From NCBI GenBank assembly GCA_023701085.1, contig JAMPXR010000017.1, positions 1-14,615 on the forward strand: a stretch of DNA of 14,615 bases. Reading direction: 5' to 3'. A program made the position numbers and the translations under genes. The stretch comes from Ramlibacter sp. Lineage in GTDB: Bacteria; Pseudomonadota; Gammaproteobacteria; Burkholderiales; Burkholderiaceae_C. The notes beneath the pieces are model-generated. The model was not told the DNA's origin and did not search any database. It saw only the letters and a list, made by a program, of their open reading frames with translations. Positions 1 to 4,560 of this stretch are shown here, in pieces. Every line of letters starts with the position of its first letter. Position 1 is the first letter of the stretch.

Positions 1-1
1 C

Positions 2-373
2 GCGCTCAAGGGCAGTACGCAGCCCCTGCTGGCCTTCGGACTGCTCGCGGTGGCGGGCCTGCTGGTCAAACCCGCGCAAGAGGCCATGCTCGGCCTCTTC
101 AGCAAGAAGACGACCGCCGTGATGACCAACGTGCCGGGCCCGCGCGACAAGCTGAAGTTCCTGGGGAGCACCCTGGAGCAATGCATGTTCTGGGTGCCGC
201 AATCGGGCGACATCGGGCTGGGCGTGTCGGTCCTGAGCTACGGCGGCGGCGTGCAGTTCGGCGTGATCGCCGACTGCACGCTGTGCCCCGACCCGCAGAA
301 GATCATCGACGAATTCGGCCCGGAGTTCGCGAAGCTGTCGCTGGTGACGCTGATGCTGCCGTGGGGGGAGTGA
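2..373 (+). CDS. Wax ester synthase/diacylglycerol acyltransferase (WS/DGAT), C-terminal part
   Basis: This is a partial gene, open at the left edge; about 123 residues of a protein that is usually about 450-500 aa are visible. WS/DGAT enzymes join a fatty acyl-CoA to a fatty alcohol (wax ester) or to diacylglycerol (triacylglycerol), at the inner membrane or lipid body surface. The visible part matches the C-terminal domain of the family. It has the NVPGP motif following a hydrophobic segment, then a glycine-rich stretch reading GLGVSVLSYGGGVQFGVIAD, and a terminal helix with the PDPQKIIDEF pattern. The catalytic HHxxxDG motif should lie upstream, outside the window, and so cannot be checked. 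The GTG at 50 is internal, because the frame stays open and family-like from base 2. The acyl-CoA reductase at 4561-6546 supplies the fatty alcohol substrate, which supports a wax ester role. It ends facing the hemerythrin gene. Confidence 0.87.
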   Translation, partial: ALKGSTQPLLAFGLLAVAGLLVKPAQEAMLGLFSKKTTAVMTNVPGPRDKLKFLGSTLEQCMFWVPQSGDIGLGVSVLSYGGGVQFGVIADCTLCPDPQKIIDEFGPEFAKLSLVTLMLPWGE

Positions 374-394
374 CTGAGCGAAGGGCGAGGGGCT

Positions 395-460
395 CCGCTT
401 GCGGGGATCGACCCGCGAAGGCACTCACCAGGCGTCAGGGCGGCCCCGCTTGCGGGGATC
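395..460. repeat. Pair of 15-bp direct repeats, each a small hairpin
   Basis: The 15-mer CCGCTTGCGGGGATC occurs at 395-409 and again at 446-460, between two convergent genes. Each copy holds a small inverted repeat; the second extends to CCCCGC-TT-GCGGGG (444-457). The second copy overlaps the stop codon of the hemerythrin gene (459-461). There is no T-run on either strand, so these are not canonical intrinsic terminators. They could still end transcription or protect mRNA ends for the convergent pair, or be members of a dispersed REP-like family. Apart from these repeats nothing is seen in the 85-bp intergenic gap. Confidence 0.6.
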
Positions 461-905
461 AGTCCTCTTTCGTCCGCAGGGTCAGAAACTCGGCCTCGTA
501 GTCCTTGGCCAGCGACAGCTTCTGCGTTTGCGTCAGCACCTTGCCGGCTTCCTGGAAGAACTTCGTTTCTTCTTCCTTCAGGTGGTGCTCGACCTTGTCG
601 CAGAGTTTCCTGGCGGCGAGTGTCCAAGGCGGCGCGGCGATGTCCTGCTGCTGCAGCTGCTCGACCATCTCGTCGATCTCGTGATGCTCCGCGATGCCGT
701 GGCGCGCTTCGTCCACCGTTGCGTCGTGCTCGAGCAGGGGAACATAGAAGCAGCGCTCCTCCGCCGTTTCGTGCGCCATCAGTTCCCGCCTGAGGTCCAG
801 GAAGATGCGTTGCCGGTCGGGCGAGCCGGGTTCGCTCGCGAGCAGACGGGCCGACAAGGCCCGCTGCGCTTCATGGCTGACGCGCAGCGCTTCGAAGATG
901 TTCAT
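459..905 (-). CDS. Hemerythrin HHE domain-containing protein
   Basis: This small all-helical cytoplasmic protein probably binds a non-haem di-iron centre, with a role in oxygen, NO or redox sensing or in iron handling. Counting from the upstream GTG at 929, ligand-type residues are seen at His19 (SHE), His53 and Glu57 (AHETAEE), His82/His83 (EHHEID) and His115/His116 with Glu119/Glu120 (EHHLKEEE). This is the spacing expected of the HHE cation-binding family. The start is uncertain: ATG at 905 gives 148 aa, while in-frame ATG 914 and GTG 929 are also possible, and none has a good Shine-Dalgarno sequence. ATG 905 was chosen because the family fold begins directly after it (NIFEALRVSHE). It lies about 90 bp downstream of the TPR-like gene and is probably the last gene of the patatin-TetR-TPR run. 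The biological ligand and partner are not visible. Confidence 0.85.
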   Translation of the reverse strand: MNIFEALRVSHEAQRALSARLLASEPGSPDRQRIFLDLRRELMAHETAEERCFYVPLLEHDATVDEARHGIAEHHEIDEMVEQLQQQDIAAPPWTLAARKLCDKVEHHLKEEETKFFQEAGKVLTQTQKLSLAKDYEAEFLTLRTKED

Positions 906-992
906 GCACCGCATGGTGCCCGCGATCACGGGCCGGGCGTGTAGGCGCCGGTCTCGAAGAAGGCCGAAGCGCGGTGACGCCGGCGAGCAAAC

Positions 993-1766
993 CTAGTCGT
1001 GCAGCTCGGCCTTTGCCATCTCCACGTCCAGCCGCTCCATCGCATCCATGGGCTTGCTGGCTGCGGCGTGCTCGTACAGCCGGGTCGCTTCCTTCATCTT
1101 CCTGTCGCCCTCCAGCATCACCAGGCCGTTGGCGTACTCGACCATGCCGATGGCCGATGCCGGATTGATCTTCAGCGCGTCCTGGAACAATTTGAGGCCC
1201 ACGTCCTTCCTGGCCCCGTAGGTTATCCCGCCGATCAGGGTTCCCACCTTGTCGATGACTTCCGCGTGGAACGTGCCCAGGGCGACATGGGCGTCCGCGT
1301 GCCGGGGCTGAAGCCTGATGGTTTTCTCGAGCGCCTCCTTGACCTTGCCGCCCAGGCCTTGCGCGAGCGCCTTGGCCACGCTGATGCCCTGGCTGTAGCG
1401 GCCCAGGGCGTAGGCCTGCCAGTACCAGGCGCTGGGGTTGTCCGGATCCTGCGCCGCCTGCGCTTCGGCGCGCTGCGCCACCTCGAGGAACAGGTCGAGT
1501 TTGGCCTTTTCCTTCTTTTCCAGGTAGTTGGCGTAGATGGCCGTCGCCTTGTTCGCGGCCGTGATGCCTTCGCCGCCGGCCTCGAGGCCGGCCTCGGCGG
1601 CTTTCTGGAATTCGCCATTGTGGAACAGGGTCCAGGCCTCCAGCGCCTCGGGATCGGCCGGCAGCGGCTCGGCGTCGCCGGCGTGCAGGCGCGCCCATTG
1701 CTTCTTCAAGCTGGCAGGGGTGAAATGGAAGTCTCCCAGGTGCGGGAAAGCGGTCCATTTGGCCAT
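993..1766 (-). CDS. Uncharacterised TPR-like repeat protein
   Basis: A 257-residue soluble protein with no signal peptide or membrane segment. Its helical repeats resemble tetratricopeptides: an NPSAWYWQAYALGRYSQG segment around residues 110-130, LEKTIRLQPRHADAHVALG around 146-166, FQDALKINPASAIGMVEYANG, and a last partial unit ending ASKPMDAMERL. Such repeats usually form a protein-binding scaffold. The N-terminal 60 residues (MAKWTAFPHLGDFHF onward) look specific to this protein and carry a short proline/acid-rich stretch. The start is supported by AGGAGA at 1772-1777, five bases before the ATG. It is 15 bp downstream of the TetR gene, so it is very likely co-transcribed with that gene and the patatin gene. 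I do not recognise a named gene; a scaffold for storage-granule or lipid-enzyme partners is only inferred from context. Confidence 0.8.
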   Translation of the reverse strand: MAKWTAFPHLGDFHFTPASLKKQWARLHAGDAEPLPADPEALEAWTLFHNGEFQKAAEAGLEAGGEGITAANKATAIYANYLEKKEKAKLDLFLEVAQRAEAQAAQDPDNPSAWYWQAYALGRYSQGISVAKALAQGLGGKVKEALEKTIRLQPRHADAHVALGTFHAEVIDKVGTLIGGITYGARKDVGLKLFQDALKINPASAIGMVEYANGLVMLEGDRKMKEATRLYEHAAASKPMDAMERLDVEMAKAELHD

Positions 1767-1781
1767 CGTCGTCTCCTGGGT

Positions 1782-2447
1782 CTATCGGGCTGCGGAATTG
1801 CTGTAGGCGGCGATCAGGCCCAGCAGGTGCATGCGCTGGCCTTGTTCCAGGTAGGGCACCAGCAGATTCAGCACATGATGCGCCCCGCGCAGCAGGGCCA
1901 CCTGCGCGCTGTCGGGCTCGAGCGCGCGGCGCGGGTCGCGCACATACTCATAGCTCAGCCAATAGGTCAGCACCACCACCATGCTGGTCGCCGTCGCTTC
2001 GACTTCGCGCGAATCGATGCTGACCGCGCCGGCCCGGCTCATGCCGTCGAGCATGGCCCTGATGGCACGTGTCTTGTTCTTCAGGACCCACTGGAAGTGC
2101 GTTTCGAGCCGCCGGTTCTTCGACAGCAGGTCGTTCAGGTCCCGGTAGAGGAAGCGGTACTGCCAGATCAGCTCGAACAGGCTGTGCATGAAAAACCATG
2201 CGTCTTCCACGTCGCGCACACCGTCGCTGGCGTTGAGCAGTTCGCTCAGCGAGCGCTCGTAGCGGTCGAACAGCGAGTTGATGAGCTCGTCCTTGGCCGG
2301 GTAGTGGTAGTAAAGGTTGCCCGGGCTGATGCCCAGTTCCGCCGAGATCAAGGTGGTGGACACGTTCGGCTCGCCAAAGCGGTTGAACAGGTCCAGCGTG
2401 ACCTCCAGGATGCGTTCGGCCGTGCGGCGCGGGGCTTTCTTTGCCAT
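1782..2447 (-). CDS. TetR/AcrR family transcriptional regulator
   Basis: A 221-residue one-component regulator. The N-terminal DNA-binding domain runs over about residues 8-58, with the typical helix-turn-helix signature: a TTLISAELGISPGNLYYHY stretch (about 31-49), then a KDEL segment. The C-terminal two thirds are helical (FFMHSLFELIWQYRFLYRDL onward), as in ligand-binding and dimerisation domains of the family; the ligand cannot be read from sequence. It lies 17 bp downstream of the patatin gene and 15 bp upstream of the TPR-like gene, so it is an internal gene of that operon. No strong Shine-Dalgarno sequence precedes the ATG, so translation may be coupled to the patatin gene. By location, it may repress its own operon and perhaps the nearby acyl-CoA reductase or phasin in response to a lipid-derived ligand. 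This is inference. Confidence 0.92.
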   Translation of the reverse strand: MAKKAPRRTAERILEVTLDLFNRFGEPNVSTTLISAELGISPGNLYYHYPAKDELINSLFDRYERSLSELLNASDGVRDVEDAWFFMHSLFELIWQYRFLYRDLNDLLSKNRRLETHFQWVLKNKTRAIRAMLDGMSRAGAVSIDSREVEATATSMVVVLTYWLSYEYVRDPRRALEPDSAQVALLRGAHHVLNLLVPYLEQGQRMHLLGLIAAYSNSAAR

Positions 2448-2464
2448 GGGCGGGATGTGTCGGC

Positions 2465-3706
2465 CTAAGGTGCGCGCGGATGCGGCTGCACGGCATGGCC
2501 CAGGTCCTCGATCACCTCCTGCAGCGATTCGATGGCGCCGCCCAGGCGCGTGAGCGGCCTGGAGCGGGCCACCAGCTGCCGGCGCGGGTCATCCAGCACC
2601 TGCGCGCGCAAGTGGATGCCATGCCGCCCCAGCTTGGCCGCGAGCGTGGTGCGGCGCGAGCGCAGCATGCTGCGCGTCTGCTGGTAGGCGTGTTCAGCCA
2701 GCTGTTTGCGCCGGCCGTAGCTGAAGGTGTTGGCCAGATAGAGCTCGGGGTCGCGCCGGTCGGCCTCGATCAGGATGATGTCGGTTTGCGGGTAGGCGCG
2801 TTCGTACTGCTTCATTCCCAGCTCCATGCGCGAATGGATCATGGAGCGGAAGGTCTGGCTCAGGACGGCGGGCAAGCCGCCGTCCACGATCCGGGGAATG
2901 CGTTGCCGCTCGCCCGACAGCCCGCGTTGCATGACCTTGCCGGCGGCCGGTTCCGTGGAGTTGAAAGGGACCAGCGGATTGAGGCACAGCAGCAGGTCCA
3001 CGCCGGCGTCCAGGGCGACCGAGGCATGCAGGGTCTTTTTCAGCGCGCCGTCCACGAAGAAGTGGCCGTCGATCTCCACCGGCGGGAACAGCCCCGGCAG
3101 GGCCGAACTCGCTTGCACCGCTTTGGAGATCGTCACATGGTCCCATCCCGGGCGGCCGAAGGGCGCGGCTTCACCGGTGTCCAGGTCGGTCGCCACGAGC
3201 GTCAGCTGGGTGCGCAGCCGGCGGAAATCGTTGGTCCGGCCTTCGCGCGAGAACAGGCGGGCCAGCCGCCGGTCCACCTGATCGTTGGAGAAGATGCCGG
3301 TCGGCAGCGCGGGGCCCAGCCGCTCGATCGATTGCGTCAGCGACTTGCGCCCCAGCGTGCCGCGCCACAGCGCCGAGGCCGCCAGGCGCGGCACCATGAG
3401 GGCGCGCCGCGCGAATTCGCCATACGCCGGCACCATCAGCCAGGCCGGGTCGAACACTTCGCTGGCCCCGTCATCGCTCTCGATGAAGGAGGTGCACAAC
3501 TGGCGCGGCGACATGCCGTTGGCGAGTCCGGCGGCGATGAAGCCGCCCGCCGAAACCCCCAGGTAGTGATGCAGCCGCGTGAAGTCGATGCCCTCCAGCG
3601 CCTCCTCCAGTGCGCACAGCGCGCCGATTTCGTAGATGGCACCCAGCGGGCCGCCCCCCGCGAGCGCCAGCGCAATTCTCGGGGCGGAGGTGTTTCCGGT
3701 CTTCAT
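2465..3706 (-). CDS. Patatin-like phospholipase/acyl hydrolase
   Basis: A 413-residue serine hydrolase with a patatin domain. Counting from the ATG at 3706, the oxyanion-hole motif is GGGPLGAIYE (from residue 17), the nucleophile elbow is GVSAGG with Ser52, and the second dyad residue is Asp219 in VDGALKK, as in patatins. No signal peptide is seen, so it is probably cytoplasmic or granule/membrane associated. Patatins hydrolyse acyl esters of phospholipids or neutral lipids. Beside a phasin and wax ester genes, a role in mobilising stored lipid or PHA is plausible but inferred. A TTG two codons upstream (3712) is a possible start; ATG 3706 was chosen as the standard codon. No clear Shine-Dalgarno sequence precedes it. 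The C-terminal part (beyond about residue 300) is basic and less familiar. It is probably the first gene of a run with TetR, TPR-like and hemerythrin genes. A TGC-rich palindrome (3742-3756) lies 36 bp upstream. Confidence 0.92.
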   Translation of the reverse strand: MKTGNTSAPRIALALAGGGPLGAIYEIGALCALEEALEGIDFTRLHHYLGVSAGGFIAAGLANGMSPRQLCTSFIESDDGASEVFDPAWLMVPAYGEFARRALMVPRLAASALWRGTLGRKSLTQSIERLGPALPTGIFSNDQVDRRLARLFSREGRTNDFRRLRTQLTLVATDLDTGEAAPFGRPGWDHVTISKAVQASSALPGLFPPVEIDGHFFVDGALKKTLHASVALDAGVDLLLCLNPLVPFNSTEPAAGKVMQRGLSGERQRIPRIVDGGLPAVLSQTFRSMIHSRMELGMKQYERAYPQTDIILIEADRRDPELYLANTFSYGRRKQLAEHAYQQTRSMLRSRRTTLAAKLGRHGIHLRAQVLDDPRRQLVARSRPLTRLGGAIESLQEVIEDLGHAVQPHPRAP

Positions 3707-3741
3707 GTGCAATCAGTGTAGGGTGCTTGCACGGCGCTCTC

Positions 3742-3756
3742 TGCTGCGATGCAGCA
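3742..3756. promoter_or_regulatory. Perfect TGC-rich palindrome upstream of the patatin gene (possible PhaR-type operator)
   Basis: TGCTGC-GAT-GCAGCA is a perfect 6+3+6 inverted repeat, placed 36 bp upstream of the patatin ATG. Its core fits CTGC-N3-GCAG, the TGC-rich form I recall as described for the PHA-responsive repressor PhaR at phasin promoters. The assignment rests on this match and on the phasin next door. A simple hairpin or chance occurrence is possible. Confidence 0.4.
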
Positions 3757-3788
3757 AAGGCGGCGACGCCGCGCAGGTTGGCAAGGTC

Positions 3789-3812
3789 AAAAAAAAGGCG
3801 CCGAAGCGCCTT
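3789..3812 (-). terminator. Intrinsic terminator of the phasin gene
   Basis: Read on the minus strand, this is AAGGCGC-TTCG-GCGCCTT followed directly by T residues; counting the two in the stem, the run is eight long (A-run 3789-3796 on the plus strand). The stem is seven base pairs closed by a stable C(UUCG)G tetraloop. It lies 25 bp after the phasin stop and before the patatin gene, so the phasin is expected to be its own transcription unit and the patatin operon to need its own promoter between 3707 and 3788. Confidence 0.9.
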
Positions 3813-3837
3813 GGGATCCGGCCATCCTGCCCGGGGG

Positions 3838-4332
3838 TCAGGCCGACTTGCGCGCGGACGCGCGCTTGGTCGCGGCCTTGCCCGATCCGTTGGCGGCGCC
3901 GCGTCCGGCGGCGGTCGTCTTCGCGCTGAGTTTCGCGACATTACGGTTGAGTTCGTCGATGCGCGAGATCAGCACCTCGATGTCCTTGGCCGAGGGCACG
4001 CCCAGCTTGTTCAGCGCCTTGGACACGCGTTCCTCGAAGATGTTCTCCAGTTTGTCCCACTGGCCCGACGCGCGCGACGAAATGTCGGTGGCCATCGTGG
4101 CCATGCGGTTGGTGGCCTCCGAGATCTTTTCCTCGGCGGCCGCCTGGGTCTTGCGCTGGATCGAGGTCCCCTCCTTGACGAGGGCTTCGAACACCTTGCC
4201 GCCTTCCTCCTGCGCCTTCGCGAAAGCGCCCAGACCCGCCAGCCAGATTTGCTGCGCCGACTCCTTCACGGTGCCCGACAGTTGCGAGCCCGTCGTCTTC
4301 TCGGCAGCCTTCTTTTGCAGTTTCTTGACCAT
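3838..4332 (-). CDS. Phasin family protein (PhaI/PhaF type granule-associated protein)
   Basis: A 164-residue protein of the polyhydroxyalkanoate granule-associated family. Phasins coat intracellular storage granules, control their size and number, and can bind neutral lipid droplets. The diagnostic block is the amphipathic segment QQIWLAGLGAFAKAQEEGG (about residues 27-45), followed by a long helical, coiled-coil-like region (VFEALVKEG through ERVSKALNKLG). The last 28 or so residues are rich in Ala, Lys, Arg and Gly, a histone-H1-like tail such as is seen in PhaF-type phasins that contact DNA. The tail here is short. The start is fixed by GGAGG (4338-4342 on the opposite strand), five bases before the ATG. 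It is divergent from the acyl-CoA reductase and ends at a strong terminator. Whether it coats PHA, wax ester or both cannot be told from sequence. Confidence 0.93.
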   Translation of the reverse strand: MVKKLQKKAAEKTTGSQLSGTVKESAQQIWLAGLGAFAKAQEEGGKVFEALVKEGTSIQRKTQAAAEEKISEATNRMATMATDISSRASGQWDKLENIFEERVSKALNKLGVPSAKDIEVLISRIDELNRNVAKLSAKTTAAGRGAANGSGKAATKRASARKSA

Positions 4333-4469
4333 GGTGGCCTCCAGTCAGTGGGTTGAGATTCGCGCCGCCCGGTATCGAACATTGCGACGTATGCAATCAA
4401 CTTTAAGCCTTGGCGCGCGGCCGTTTTAGGTGCGGCTTCCTAAAGGGCTAGACAATGAAGCCCAGGGGT

Positions 4470-4512
4470 GCGGACCGCGAGGCGGGTTTGTGCTGAAGCC
4501 CGGCCGGTCCGC
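4470..4512 (+). other. Potential 5'-leader RNA stem-loop upstream of acyl-CoA reductase
   Basis: The outer stem GCGGACC (4470-4476) pairs perfectly with GGTCCGC (4506-4512). The inner stem CGGGTTT (4483-4489) pairs with AAGCCCG (4496-4502), with one G-U pair and a six-base loop. Internal loops are six and three bases. No T-run follows, so it is not a terminator. No known riboswitch family was recognised. Confidence 0.4.
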
Positions 4513-4551
4513 TTGCGCAAGAATTCGCCAAATTCAAAGTCAATTTCTTCC

Positions 4552-4556
4552 GGAGG
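4552..4556 (+). promoter_or_regulatory. Ribosome binding site that fixes the acyl-CoA reductase start
   Basis: A full GGAGG lies four bases before ATG 4561. The frame is open further upstream (a start codon exists at 4468), but that part has no Shine-Dalgarno sequence and does not match the family, so the start at 4561 is preferred. Confidence 0.9.
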
Positions 4557-4560
4557 TTTC

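Larger units (their letters stand above)
4333..4560. promoter_or_regulatory. Divergent phasin/acyl-CoA reductase intergenic region with several inverted repeats
   Basis: This 228-bp region must hold promoters for both flanking genes, although no convincing -35/-10 pair could be assigned. It contains, in order: ATTGC-N7-GCAAT (4381-4397), TTTAGG-N8-CCTAAA (4425-4444), GGGCT-N9-AGCCC (4445-4463), a nested two-stem structure (4470-4512) and the palindrome CTTGCGCAAG (4512-4521). The first sits about 50-65 bp upstream of the phasin start and may be an operator. The others would fall in the leader of the reductase mRNA if transcription starts before about 4425. Confidence 0.5.

Noticed and set aside
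999..3721. Long plus-strand open frames opposite the TPR-like, TetR and patatin genes
   Set aside because: The minus-strand proteins have clear family motifs; the plus-strand frames are Gln/Arg/His-rich shadows.
3707..3740. Possible -10 box TACACT before the patatin start
   Set aside because: There is no acceptable -35 at proper distance, and it would leave an almost leaderless transcript; too weak to list as a promoter.
4468..4560. Upstream start for the acyl-CoA reductase
   Set aside because: The GGAGG at 4552-4556 and the family N-terminus (MRYFVTGATGFIG) both point to ATG 4561.
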